From positions 50,685,946 to 50,749,945 of the forward strand of contig NC_134465.1 of NCBI RefSeq assembly GCF_047948215.1: a stretch of 64,000 bases of DNA, read 5' to 3'. Under the pieces are notes generated by a model that was not told the DNA's origin, made no database searches, and was given only the letters and a program-made list of their open reading frames with translations. This DNA is from Lycorma delicatula. Taxonomy: Eukaryota; Arthropoda; Insecta; Hemiptera; Fulgoridae. Of this stretch, positions 33,600 through 47,433 are shown piece after piece. Both the position numbers and the translations under genes were made by a program. How positions within the stretch are numbered: the stretch's first letter is position 1; every line of letters starts with the position of its first letter.

Positions 33600-34870
33600 T
33601 ATGAATACGTTTTCTTCTTCTTCTTGAATTGGCCAAATTAAAACAAAAATAAATATCTTAATAACTTTTTCTTTTGACTTTCTTTCTTTCTAATATTTTT
33701 TAATTCTTTCTCCATGTTTTCACTTTTTCTCTTCACTTCATGTGTAGTCATATTTCTTTTTCGTTTTTTCCTGGAAACACTTGTTTTCTAAAATAATATT
33801 TCTAAATTTATTTCCATTTAAGATTATTTATTCTGTGATATTTAGTTCTCTCGTACCCTTTAATGCTTCATCAAACCTATATTTTTTTTTGTTTAGTTTT
33901 TTTTATTGTTCTGTGCTTTTTAGGTTTTTTATTTTTTTGTTTAGTCAAAATTAAAATTTCTTGTCAGTAATTTTTCTACCATTCTGAAAAATGTCCAAAA
34001 AAAATCTGTCATTTTTACCTTTTAATATCTGAACATCTATCATTGAATTTATAAAGCTCTTCTTTTTTTTCTTTTTTTTGTCTTCAGTCATTTGACTGGT
34101 TTGATGCAGCTCTCCAAGATTCCCTATCTAGTGCTAGTCGTTTCATTTCAGAATACCCTCTGCATCCTACATCCCTAACAATTTGTTTTACATATTCCAA
34201 ACGTGGCCTGCCTACACAATTTTTCCCTTCTACCTGTCCTTCCAATATTAAAGCGTCTATTCCAGGATACCTTAGTATGTGGCCTATAAGTCTGTCTCTT
34301 CTTTTAACTATATTTTTCCAAATGCTTCTTTCTTCATCTATTCGCTCCTGCTTCGTCCATCTTTAGTAATTCTACTTCCCAAATAACAAAATTCTTCTAC
34401 CTCCATAATCTTTTCTCCTCCTATTTTCACATTCAGCGGCCCATCTTTGTTATTTCTACTACATTTCATTACTTTTGTTTTGTTTTTGTTTATTTTCATG
34501 CGATAGTTCTTGCGTAGGACTTCATCTATGCCGTTCATTGTTTCTTCTAAATCCTTTTTACTCTCGGCTAGAACTACTATATCATCAGCAAATCGTAGCA
34601 TCTTTATATTTTCACCTTGTACTGTTACTCCGAATCTAAATTGTTCTTTAACATCATTAACTGCTAGTTCCATGTAAAGATTAAAAAGTAACGGGGATAG
34701 GTAACATCCTTGTCGGACTCCCTTTCTTATTACGGCTTATTAAAGCTCTTCATTCTTTTCTAATCCTCCTCTTATTTCTTCAATTTTAACTGGCCCTAAT
34801 ATTTTTATTAATATTTTCCTCTCTTTCTGCTCTAGCTCTTTAATTTTGCTTATCTTATTCATACATTAAG
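33600..34870 (-). pseudogene. LINE-A fossil split by LINE-R
   Basis: The minus strand begins near 34865 with MNKISKIKELEQKERKILIK, KILGPVKIEEIRGGLEKNEE. It is interrupted by LINE-R (34063-34740) and resumes with EELYKFNDRCSDIK and FFGHF, then runs into heavily stopped sequence to about 33600. It is a C-terminal LINE-A region. Confidence 0.65.
34063..34740 (-). pseudogene. LINE-R copy inserted in LINE-A, internally deleted
   Basis: The minus strand has ELAVNDVKEQFRFGVTVQGE, MLRFADDIVVLAESKKDLEE (intact FADD catalytic motif), KTKVMKCSRNNKDGPLNVKI and CYLGSRITKDGRSRS. It then jumps directly to DEERSIWKN-type 3' sequence near 34338, so the middle of the C-terminal region is deleted. An 11-bp direct repeat TAAAGCTCTTC at 34052-34062 and 34741-34751 marks the insertion. 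Confidence 0.85.
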
Positions 34871-35859
34871 AGGCATACAAACAGTTTGGTGTAATCTGAA
34901 TTATAATGCATAATTTTTTTTGTTGAAATTATTTTTTATTTTATAAATGCTTTATTAAATTATACGCAAGATCAATTTTACTAGATCTGAATTCATTTAT
35001 TTTTTTATCTAAAGAGTTAGGTTTAATTATTTTGCCTAGATATTTAAATGTATTCTATTTTTCAATTTATTCACTCAATTTATTCACTTTTTCTATTTTA
35101 TAATCTATACATGATTCTTTTTTTACTTTGTGGTTGTATTAAGAATTACTGGTTCTAATTATATTATTTACTTTATTTATTTTTTTGCATACTATATGTA
35201 TATATTTGTTTATGTTATTGCTATGTATTAAGAATTTATTAAAAAACCAAGATAATTATATGCTTTATTAGAATTATTATTTTTTGTCACCTTATGTTGT
35301 TCATATTGTTCATATTGTGTATAAATAGGTTTGATTGTTTATTAATTCCATCTTTGTTAGAAATTTTTAATTATATAGTCAGGCATACGGGTTTTTTAAA
35401 ATTTTATTATTAAATAAGTTCTTTTGGCAGTATAAACAAAGATATATATGTTTCTTAATCATATAATTATGAGAAAAAGTGATTCAATTAAGTTAAGTTT
35501 CAATAGTAATATTTATTATTTTTATCCTATAAAAGGCATTACAACATTTATTTTACTCGTATTTTAAAAAAGATTCATTGTATACATTTTTTTTCATTTT
35601 ATTAATTATTTTTTTAATATTTGAGTATTTTTATGGAATAAGACTAACATATATCTTCTGTCTTCTTAGTTAATATAACAATATGTATGTATGTATTATT
35701 TAGTGACACTTAAGCTGTAGTATTCAGCACAAAGAAAAAACTTGTCTTTGAAGAGTTGTATCCAGCTTTTCTTTTTTTAATGAAAATTCTTTTCTTCATA
35801 ATCTTTATTTTTGCCCAGTTGTTCTAATTTAAATTATGAAACTATTACATATATGTCCA
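34871..35859. other. AT-rich intronic stretch
   Basis: No gene or defined element recognised. Confidence 0.5.
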
Positions 35860-35955
35860 TGACAGAGTTGTAGTGGCTCGGTCTTTCATCTTGAGATTAC
35901 CGGTTCAAATCCTGGTTAAGATGACATTTTTCACGTGCTACAAAAATTCATTTTT
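35860..35955 (+). mobile_element. SINE-2 fragment, diverged
   Basis: AGAGTTGTAGTGGCTCGGTC (degraded A box), CGGTTCAAATCCTGG (B box), then GTGCTACAAAAATTCATTT as in the SINE-2 body. Confidence 0.6.
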
Positions 35956-36470
35956 ATACATCAGTAACTGTAAGTGGGTATAAGACTGTTCTTACTGTAT
36001 CAATAAATAAATAATTTTATAATGCTGTTAAAACACAGTTTAATGAAAATAAATTTTTTCTACCATCGCTGATAAGAGCAGCCAATCAATAAACAGTGAA
36101 GTTTATTGATGCTGTTTTGTAAGATGGGAGTTGGGGGATCTGTACTTTAAATCCAATGTGGCAGCTTCTAACTTGGCCCCGTTTCTGAATAAACGTCATT
36201 TTAAAGATTTTTGAATGGTTCAAATAGCTTATTGGATTTCTAGTCACAGCAGCAGCAGTAGCAGAAGTTAAGTGGTGAGCATTCAAAATTTTAAATTGAT
36301 AGTTATCGAGTTCAAATTTCTGTTTTTTTACCTTTATTTCTTTCTTTTATATACTCACTGATGAAGATGATTTTTTATTATATAGGATTTATAATAATAA
36401 TATTTATAAGAATTTGAAAAAAAAAACTATATGAATTTCGTGTTTGTTGATTATTATTTTATTTAAATAT

Positions 36471-37353
36471 GGTGTGATTCAAAAAGGACTTGAAAAAGTT
36501 TAACGTTTTACTAATATAAAAATAAAAATTTATTTAGAAAACTTACAGATTCAGTTGAGGTTTCATTTCATTGCAAAACACAAGTTTTGACTCATGTAGT
36601 TCATTAGTACCGAATTTGGCCACCAGGTCTGTCACCATTATTGTTAAAAAAAAATACATTTACTGGTATGGAACGTGCTTACTATGTGTTTTGGTTTCAT
36701 GATTAGCAGTTCAACATAATTTTCGTAGAGAGTTCAGCAGGGAGCCTTCTAGTAGGCTTACAATTTATTCTTGACACCAAACCTTTGTTGAGACAGGATT
36801 TGTGTCCTAAGCAAACAAAGAGCGTTCTACTTCCAGGAGGCAACCGTAATTGATATCATTTATCTGGACATACTTTTAAATTTTCTAATTCTTCAGTTAG
36901 ACCATGATGATCAAGATAGATGCCATTACTATCAGCAAGATGAGGCACCATCTTACTACAATCTAGAAGTCTGAGATTTTCATGATACTCGACTCCTTGG
37001 TCGGTGGATCGGTCATGAAGGTCCAATTGCACGGCCACCTCATTCTACAGATTTAACCCCACTAGATTGTTTCTTGTGAGGTTTCATTAAAGATCGAGTT
37101 TATTTTTATCACCTTTGCCTGTTGATCTTGGTGAGCCAAGATTTCAAATTAATGCTACAGCTGCAGAGGTAACAGAGGTTCTGAATGAAATCGACTTCAG
37201 GTGGAAATGACTTTGGTGGTGTCTAACCAAAGTGAATGTTGAGTGAAAAACCTATGTTTTTTCTATGAAATGAGAGCTCAATCGAATCTGTATGGTATCT
37301 CAATAAATTTTTATATGTTTTTAAAGTTGTGAAGTCCTTTTTGAATCACCTGA
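36471..37353 (+). mobile_element. Internally deleted mariner-superfamily element (M7)
   Basis: About 883 bp. The left end GTGATTCAAAAAGGACTTGA mirrors the complement of the right end GTGATTCAAAAAGGACTTCA. Fossil transposase near 36970-37120 reads GRWIGHEGPIARPPHSTDLT then PLDCFL (third Asp context) with a stop. The catalytic first half is mostly lost. Same family as M10 (59035-60081). Confidence 0.82.
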
Positions 37354-38281
37354 TATAACAATCATTAACCTAACAGCTTTATGAACGTGTCGAAATTGGG
37401 GTCACATGGAGAATAAAGGATTAACAAAATAATTTTATTTTATAAAATTAAAATAAATAAATTTATCTTAGTTTTCAATATGCCTGTTGCAATCCTTCAG
37501 ATAACAATTATAAAAAGAAATAACAAACGAAACAGAGATATTTTTGTAATGACAAGTTGAAAGTTAAAATAAAGTTTTATATTTAAATTTTTTTTTTAAT
37601 TTTATAAAACATAATCTGTTATTATATTCAATCACAATAATAATCAGCAAACATGAAATTCAAATAAATACCATTTTTCTTGGATTCTTATATATATAAA
37701 TATTTTTTTATGGGCATCAACTGCTATCGTCTCATTAGTCCAAAGTACAAGTATTATTATTATAAATACTATAAAAACTCATTTTCATTAGTGTATATAA
37801 AAAAAGTAAAAAAAAAATGACACTGGGTATCGAAATTGAGACCTCTCAATTTTAAGACTTGCAAGCTTGTCACTTGGTTGCTTGCTGATGCTCTTACTTT
37901 AAATGTAGAAATACAAACAAATAAACTACTTTTTGAAAATATTTAAATGGCATTCGCTCAGAAATGGGAAATTTTATACTTAATTACTTTTAAATAACTG
38001 CTTTAAGGTAGATTTCATAAGAAAGCTACCTATTGTAATGTGTACCTTGATTCGACTTCCGGAAAATTTTGACATATCTTCGCATTTAACACCTTCAGAC
38101 CCCAAAACTACAGTCAGCTCAAAAGTTTATATATATTTCACTCTCTTGTGAACACGATAACTGCCATAATTTTGCGCCAGTTACTTTCAAATTGATACAT
38201 CAAATATAAAAAAAAAAAATCTCAGTCGAGTTCGTTAATGGGCAAAATCAAACCATGGAGGTGAAAATGGGATGGCTTTTT

Positions 38282-38930
38282 CAAAAAAACAAAATATTGC
38301 TATAACTTTCTTACTAAATAAAATATTGAATTCATTTAAAGTTTCCACTATTCTGTGGATAGGGCCTAAAACTTATCAAAAAACTTTACTTAGATTTTTT
38401 GATATCACCAGCCATTGGCCCATGGAGTGGAAAAAATGGGGTCTCGAAGACAAAAAAAATCATACCTTCCTTAATAGGCACAGTATTGAATCAGTTTAAA
38501 GTGGTCATTAGTCCTCTAAACATTACCTAAGACTTTTGTGAAACAATTTTTAATATGACCAACCTTTACAGGAAGGGATGACAAAAACCAAAAAAAAAAA
38601 AAAAAAAAACAGAAAAAATATCGCTATAACTTTCTTATTAAGTAAAATATCGAATTCGTTTAAAGTTCTTACAATTTTCTGGATAAGCGCCTAAAACTTA
38701 TAAACATAAAGTTTTTTTATATAACCAACTGTTGATCCTGGGGGTGGAAAAAATGAGGTTTCAAAGACAAAAAAATCATACCTCCCTTAATAGGCACAAT
38801 ATCGAATCTGTTTAAGGTGGTCATTAGTCCTCTAAACATTACCTAAAACTTTTGTCTGGAACAATTTTTGATATGATCAACCCTTATTGCAAGGGATGAC
38901 CAAAATGTTGCTGGAATTGTAAGATGGGGC
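38282..38930 (+). repeat. Two-unit tandem array of ~324 bp, each made of ~160-bp halves
   Basis: GCTATAACTTTCTTA occurs at 38299 and again near 38623. The whole unit, including ATAGGCACA, TGGTCATTAGTCCTCTAAAC and ATTACCTAA, repeats with period of about 324 bp. Within each unit the half starting at ATTGAATTCATTTAAAG resembles the half starting at ATTGAATCAGTTTAAAG about 158 bp later. Apparent higher-order arrangement of four monomers. Confidence 0.7.
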
Positions 38931-39171
38931 TTGTCATATGCTAACATGTGAAACTTTTTTCACATGCAACCATTGTTGTATTGAGTAAATTTGAAGTTTT
39001 TCTTACCTTTAAGGTGGAAATCTTTTTATCCCATACTTAGCACCAGTGAAATCTATCTCTACCTTCCAGCGTATCGAAAGCGATTCTTTTATGATTCTAT
39101 ATGATAGATCTATTAATTTATTTTAAAAATAAAAACTATTATTTGTTTATTTTCCCACTGGGCTGATACTC

Positions 39172-39369
39172 TTTTTCTGTTTGAAGAGGAGAACTATTTC
39201 AGAGGATGAATGAGGATGATATGTATGAGAAGTGTAGTCTTGTACAGGTTGTTGTCTCAGGTCAACAACGTCTCATTTCTGAGATGTGTGTTTAATTGAA
39301 ACTCACCCACCAAACAACAAACACTGGTATTCATGATCTAGTATTTGAATCCCTATAAAAGTAACTTTT
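39172..39369 (-). mobile_element. SINE-1 copy, minus, head missing
   Basis: Diverged SINE-1 body and tail (complement of CATCCTCATTCATCCTCTGA). It stops where the head should begin and abuts a plus-strand SINE-1. Confidence 0.7.
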
Positions 39370-39620
39370 CCCACAGGGCTGTTCTACTGGTTTACTCATC
39401 ATCATAAATCGTTTATTTTACAACTGATTTTCAAAATTGAAGGTTCTAAGTTCATATTCTAGTAAACGTTGGTTGTTTTTACACATATTTGAATATTAGG
39501 TAGTGGATACCAGTGTATTTTGGTGGTTGGGGTTCAATTAACAACACGTCTCAGGAATGGTTGACCTGAGTTTGTACAAGACTACACCTTATTTACATGT
39601 TATATATATCATCCTCATCT
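39370..39620 (+). mobile_element. SINE-1 copy, plus, diverged
   Basis: Head CCCACAGGGCTGTTCTACTG, body TGGTGGTTGGGGTTCAATTA, and tail ending near TATCATCCTCATC. Forms an inverted pair with 39172-39369, about 120 bp upstream of the third RING exon. Confidence 0.7.
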
Positions 39621-39651
39621 CATTGGGTCATGCTTATTGTTTACTAGTTGA

Positions 39652-41440
<1,789 letters not shown>

Positions 41441-41444
41441 TTTT

Positions 41445-41478
41445 GTTGTGAACAGCATCAATTGATGCTGTCCACAAC
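41445..41478. other. Near-perfect palindrome
   Basis: GTTGTG, then ACAGCATCAATTGATGCTGT (perfect 20-bp palindrome), then CACAAC, giving a 34-nt foldback with one mismatch. It lies just left of the inverted SINE pair. Confidence 0.7.
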
Positions 41479-41494
41479 ATCTTTATCAGAATTG

Positions 41495-41725
41495 CCATGG
41501 GCCAATGAGATGAGGATGATATGTACAACATGTAAATGAGGTGTAGTCTTGTACAGACTCAGGTCGATCATTCCTGAGACGTGTGGTTAACTGAACCCTA
41601 ACCACCAAAATACACCGGTATCAACTAATATTCAAATCTGTATAAAAACAACCAACTTTTACTAGAATATGAACCTAGAATCTTCAACTATGAAAATCAA
41701 CTGTTAAACAACTGATTTACGATGA
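41495..41725 (-). mobile_element. SINE-1 copy, minus, diverged
   Basis: Complement of the SINE-1 body and tail (GAGATGAGGATGATATGTAC at the left, CTAACCACCAAAATACACCG) running nearly to the tRNA-like head. Confidence 0.7.
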
Positions 41726-41728
41726 GTT

Positions 41729-41865
41729 AATGAGGATTTGAATACTAGATCATGGATACCCGTGTTGTTTGGTGGGTCTGTTTCAATTAATTACACATCT
41801 CAGGAATGGTTGACTTGAGACTCTACAAGACTACACTTCATTTACATTCACACATCTTATCTTTA
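41729..41865 (+). mobile_element. SINE-1 body fragment, plus
   Basis: GATTTGAATACTAGATCATG, CACATCTCAGGAATGGTTGA and CAAGACTACACTTCATTTAC match the SINE-1 body. The head is missing. Inverted relative to its neighbour. Confidence 0.7.
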
Positions 41866-42354
41866 TCAGATTTTCACTATGAAATTAGCTCACTGTTGTC
41901 AATTTCTACTCAGTCATTCAAATCGTCTATCGTGATTTCACAATCTTTACCTCCTACTGAAATGCTCTCAGCTTCTGCGACATTTTTCATCCTGAATTTG
42001 TGACTTTATGATCAGAATACGTGATTCTGACTAAGATCATATTTAAACTTCTCTAGGTTTTAAGAATTTCTAGCTGATGCAGATTTTTTTTTAACCTTTG
42101 TAGAAGTACACGATTGTTTCCATGTTCCATTACTTCTGCAAAATCCTTTGGAATGCAGTGGTGACAATTAACTAGCGATTGTGGTCAAGACAAGTCTAAC
42201 AATAAAATTGTGCTACAGAATCGCCACTCTCAGCTGAATTTGTACTCTTTTAACTCAAGTTTCAATAGTAAAAATTTTATTTAAAAAATTATAATATTTT
42301 TTATTGGGTAACATACTTTAGGCTTCTACTATATATAAATATTCACACAAACAC

Positions 42355-42376
42355 GCGTGCGCACACACACACACAA
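42355..42376. repeat. (CA)n-like microsatellite
   Basis: Short ACACGCGTGCGCACACACAC run with a CGCG core. Confidence 0.7.
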
Positions 42377-42665
42377 AACTATAATTACTCAAACCAAGTT
42401 ATTATTTTATTATATTTTTTATTATGTTTAAATGTCTTAATCTTTTATGTCTAATCAATGCAACAATTTAAATGAAATATAATTAAAATAATCTGATTTA
42501 TACTTCATACATTCTGAAAACTTTTTATAAATGTGTTGATTCCAATTAAAATAAAATTTAAATTGTGAATTTAAATAATCTATTACAAAATAAACTATAA
42601 AATATATATCCATTTTTGAAATATAAACTTTTCAAGTTCTATTACCAGGTTCAGCTAGTCCTGGA

Positions 42666-43040
42666 AAAGTGGATGAACTAAAAATCTTAGTGATGTATTA
42701 TGATAATAAATGTTCTGAATCTGTCCTCCAAGCTGAATATCTTATTTGGTGCGAGGAAATAAAGTCATTAAATTAAAAATTCAATCTAGAAGTGATTGAA
42801 GTGTTGGATCACTGCAATAAAGTATATTTGCTGAATATCCATTATCTCTTGCAAGTTTTAGCGACTCTTCCAGTAACTACATGTACTAATGGATGCCCTT
42901 TTTCCACGGGAGAAACTATATGATTGTTATAAGTCGGGGATGTAAGATTTAGGTTTGTTAGTTTTTTGTCAGTGTGTAGAGATATTATTGTTAATTCTGA
43001 TGCAGGTTTAGATATTATGGCGAGAAAGAAAAATTGACGA
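42666..43040 (+). pseudogene. hAT transposase C-terminal fossil
   Basis: Reads KVDELKILVMYYDNKCSESV, LEVIEVLDHCNKVYLLNIHY, LLQVLATLPVTTCTNGCPFS, TGETI-stop. It then continues in another phase to DAGLDIMARKKN. The NIHYLLQVLATLPVTT...FST order is the hAT dimerisation domain of P52rIPK/ZMYM-type transposases (usual ERSFST here degraded to NGCPFST), and MARKKN matches their C-terminal basic motif. Two stops and one frameshift. Confidence 0.7.
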
Positions 43041-43763
43041 CTAGCTTTTTAATAATTCATTACTTTTATTGGAGTATAAATGTGTAAGTGTGAAGTAGAA
43101 ATGTGGATTATGAAAAAATTATATACTAACATTATGATTCTTATTTGCATAGTAAATGATGTATTATATGTAAGCATATGTTTTGTATTTTTCAAATGCA
43201 ATAAATTATAAAAAACCATTTCAATATAAAATTATTTTCATTATTATTAATATTATTTTATCATCATCAGCCCTTTTAGCTTCCCAAAAAAATCTATGGC
43301 CTGGGTAGGGAGATATGGTCACTAAAAATTTTACTCAGAGTAGAATAATTTTTTTACATAATAATGGTTTTGCATACTTATAGTTTAATCTTTTTTGTAA
43401 GTAGTATTCTGTCAAGGGCAAAGCCCTAGTTAACCAGAATTGAATAACTTTCTCCCATTTTGCCGAGAAAGTTATGCAATTCTTTGGCAGCCTATTTTTT
43501 TTTACATTCTAATACTCTAACCAATTTTAAATAATTAATGTTTGTGATATTATAAATTTTTGAAATCCTCATATTCTTTTTTGTTGATTCAAATTTTATT
43601 TTCATTTTTATAACATGTTAGTACATATTAGAAAAGTAATTTGTATTTTTTACCAACCAAATAAAATATTTATCTAATCTTAGAATTTTATTAAAATACT
43701 ATGTATTTATATAAATTATGGTTGAACATTTATATAAACAAATATTTGGTATCACTTAATATA

Positions 43764-44935
43764 TGAGGGCTATTTTTTTTTTAGTAAAGTCTGGTTTTTA
43801 ATATAAACAGAACTAGGAAAGATATTGTCAAAAACATTTTTTTTATTCCACTGTACACTTTATGCTACTTTTTCTACGTAGTTACAAAGTTTGGTTAAAC
43901 GTTTATCATAGTGTTTTACTAAATCATTTATGCCGACTTCATAGAAATCAGCTGCCTGTTAAAACAACCAGTCTTCAACTTTTGTTTTCATTTCTTCATC
44001 TGTGTCAAACCGCTGACTGTTGAAAAACAACTGTAGGTGGCGGAACAGGTGGTAATTGTCAAGCGATTACCAGTTGAAGCACACCGAAGCTTCTTCAAGG
44101 TCTCGCAGTACACAGCTTAATTTATTGTTGTTCCTTTGGGCATAAAATCGATTAACACGACACTATGTCTATCTCAAAACACATTTGCCATAAAGTTGTG
44201 CGTTACATTGTCTGTTTGACTTTCACTGGAGTTGTTTGTGTCGCCATTCCATTGGTTGCTGCTATAGTGCTGGAGTAATGTGGGAAACCCATGACATGTC
44301 TCCTGTGACAATATGGTCCACAAGTTCATCTCCTTCCTCATTGTATCAGACCAAAAATGTTATTGCAATAGCCATTCTCCTTTTTTAGTATTAATTAGAA
44401 AGCAGCCTGGGAACCCATCGGAAGTACAGTTTTTGAACTGCAGGATTTAAAAAACGATTTTGTATAGCACTGACCTTGAAACTTGTGGATGGATATATCA
44501 GTGACAAAATGGAAATCGTGTATTGAAAAATTTTGGTGTCAACTTTGCGCAGCAAATCATCTGCGATTATAGAAGATTAAACCGATCACGGTTCACCATG
44601 GACATTGTCCCAGCACGTTCTTTAACAGTCTTACCCATTGCTGCCACCCGTTGAATTAGGCTCATAAACCGCACAAATCTGGCAGTGAATATTCGCTGCT
44701 GACACGTTCCTTGTGGTCAAAAATTGAATCGCAGACTGTATTTCACAATCGGCAGGTCGTTCAATTATTTGAAACATTTCAACTTTACAATATAAACTGT
44801 ACACAGTGATACTACGACTGCAATTGTGCAAAGCATGCTGGGAACCAGACGCACGTGTGTTTCCACAACCGCGCAAAATTTACATGGCTACAGCCAAAAG
44901 GACCATACTTAAAAAATAGTCCTCGTTACTAACAG
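43764..44935 (-). mobile_element. Degenerate mariner (M8)
   Basis: The termini GAGGGCTATTTTT (left) and the complement of the right end GAGGACTATTTTTT form inverted repeats. Minus-strand transposase remains: IERPADCEIQSAIQFLTTRN near 44700, GDTNNSSESQTDNVTHNFMA and DRHSVVLIDFMPKGTTIN near 44130-44260. Many stops. Related in style to M9. Confidence 0.75.
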
Positions 44936-44999
44936 TTAAAAATTTGAATTTGACATCTGTTAGATAACGTTTTTTAAAAATTTCAAAAGTATTAAGACT

Positions 45000-46134
45000 G
45001 TGTATGTTTGAGCTAACTTTTGCTCCAATATTTCGCTTCTTTAGGGTAGTCTGGAAAAAAATTCCTATAAAATGAAAACTACTCAGATAGGTAAAATGTT
45101 GATAATATACGTTTTAATATAAATATACTGCTATTCAGTTTTCGACAACTTTTCAAACTGAGAATTGTATATTTTAGTGATACACTTTTTATTATTATAA
45201 AGTACTCATAATAGCTTGATTAGTTAATTAAATATTATATCATTCTATCTGTACTGCTTTAAATATTTTTTTTTTAGATTTTATATATAAACTTTCCTGG
45301 TGAATGTAGATAGAATAGCTATTTTAAACGGGAAAATATGGTGATTGTGTCAAAAATGGGATATCGAGATTTTGCAAATTTCTTCATTTTAGGGCTCATC
45401 TAATTCATTTCGACCAAAAATACATAAGTATGTATGTACGTTGTGCTTATTTATGTACGTATAACATATGTGTATCATACTGCTGCTATTTTCCATACAT
45501 ATGATTGACTAAAATGTTTTTCTTCAAATTTGTCTCAAGTTTTTTCTATATATAGAACATTGAATATGGCATTAATTTATTTTCTAAATTTGTTATGAGG
45601 TGGGGCATATTGTGAAATAAACAATTTCAATTTTTTGCAGAGGCATTTAAGAAAGAATATTATTAAAACAAATTTGTTTCCTACAATGTATATATAAATA
45701 ATAAAAAAAAAACTCGAAAAATTGACCCCCAATTTTTTAAAAGTGAAATTTCATTTTTTTTTACTTTTGCTCTATCTCGTTACATTTAAAATATTTTTCA
45801 AAAAAAATTGTTAATGTTGACAATATATATAATATAAATTTATCAAGGAGTTTGTAGATATTCATCTACAAACTTTTTAAATTCTAGTCCCCGGACCTAA
45901 AATGCAGTAAAGTTTTTGAAACTTTTTTTATTTTAGCCTTTATTGAAGGGGTGTTAGATTTACAGAAAATTCTACTTAAAGATATTTGTTTAACTTAATC
46001 TACATACCACCTCTAAAAATTATAATATTATCCTGGGTTTTGTTGTTTTTATTTTTTATTTTTTGTTTTAACTCTTAACTCTTTTTAGTTTTTATTATTA
46101 ATAGCTGGGAATGTCATAAGTATATATATATATA
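45000..46134. other. AT-rich stretch with dispersed non-coding repeat-like sequence
   Basis: 45340-45500 and 45600-45960 have phrases such as GTACGTTGTGCTTATTTATG typical of dispersed non-coding repeats; no frame or boundary is clear. Confidence 0.4.
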
Positions 46135-47431
46135 CGAGAGGTTATCTCTAAAGTAAAGACCGTTTTCTTGTAAAAAAAATTTATTCTGAAAACATTACAA
46201 ATATTTTATATTTTCTTAAATTAGATACCGTATACTATTTCTCTATATAATCGCCACATGATTTAAGACGTTTATCGTAGCGATACACCAGTTTCAATAT
46301 ACCCTCGTCATATTCTTCTGCCGTCAGTCCATTTATCCACTAATTAACAGCATTTTTAATTCATCGTCACACGCGAATTACTTACCATTCTTTCAATTTC
46401 CCAAACAAATGGTTGTCAGAAAGAGCTAAGTCCGGACTATATGTTGGGCGATCGTAATGTTCTCAGTAAATCACGTGTCGGACCCGCAACACGTGGACCT
46501 GCACTATCGTGCAGCAGGATGACGCTGTCTGTCAGCCGCCCACGTCGCCGATTTTGAATGGCGCGCCATAACTTACGTTGAGTTTCGCATTAGGCTTCTG
46601 CATTTATAGTCGTTCCACGCGGCATGAAATTAATCAGCAGTATGCCAAACCGATCCCAAAAGACCGAGGCCATCAGTTTGCGTCCAAACGGCTGCGGCTT
46701 GACCTTTGTTGGTCTGGTTGATGATTGAGGATAACGCCATTCACTTGACTGCCGTTTTCTCCCTAGCGTATAATACGAAATCCATGTTTCATCGCCGGTA
46801 ATAATTGAATTAAGGAACTTTTTGTGTAGCGCATCAAAAATTCCAAAGCAGATCCCATTCGGATTTTTTTGTGACATTCCGTTAAGACGTGCGGTACCCT
46901 ACGTGCACAAACCTTTCTGAAGCCTAAATAGTCATGAACAATGCGACCAGTAACAGCTCTTCATACATGAGGAAAAAGAAGGACCAGGTCGGAAATCGGT
47001 GAACGACGATCATTTCTGATTTCAGCATCGACGCGTTTCAATAAGTCCTCGGTAATTATCGAGAGCCTCCCCGAACGTTCTTCATTGAACGTATTAATCC
47101 TGTTATTTCTAAACCGTTCACACCATTTTCAGACCTTTCTTTCATTCATTACATTATCACCATACACATCAACCAACTGGCAATGAATTTCAGCCGGCTT
47201 AAGGTTTTAATGGTTTAAAAACGTATGACTCCACGTATTTCACAGTCGGCGGCAACATCGATTTTCATATTCATTTTGTAACGTATCATACATAATCAAA
47301 GATACTACAACGCGACAACTTGCAGACAACAATGCAGAATGTACATTACTAGGGTGGTTATGAACGACACAGGTTCGCCAACCTTAAAGAGAGAAATTTC
47401 CCAGTGGTCTTTACTTTAGAGATATCCCTCG
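46135..47431 (-). mobile_element. Full-length mariner (M9)
   Basis: 1297 bp. Left terminus CGAGAGGTTATCTCTAAAGT then AAAGACC; complement of the right CGAGGGATATCTCTAAAGTA then AAGACC. TA lies at both outer ends (46133-46134, 47432-47433). Contains one broken minus-strand transposase. Confidence 0.9.
46280..47274 (-). pseudogene. Mariner transposase of M9, broken
   Basis: Start MNMKIDVAADCEIRGVIRFL at 47274. HTH and linker remnants include KPAEIHCQLVDVYGDNVMNE, RSGRLSIITEDLLKRVDAEI and GRIVHDYLGFRKVCARRVPH. After a frameshift, SIITGDETWISYYTLGRKRQ (first catalytic Asp) and ASVFWDRFGILLINFMPRGT follow, then LLHDSAGPRVAGP (second Asp region). At least five stops or shifts; the third Asp is not readable. 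Confidence 0.87.
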
Positions 47432-47433
47432 TA

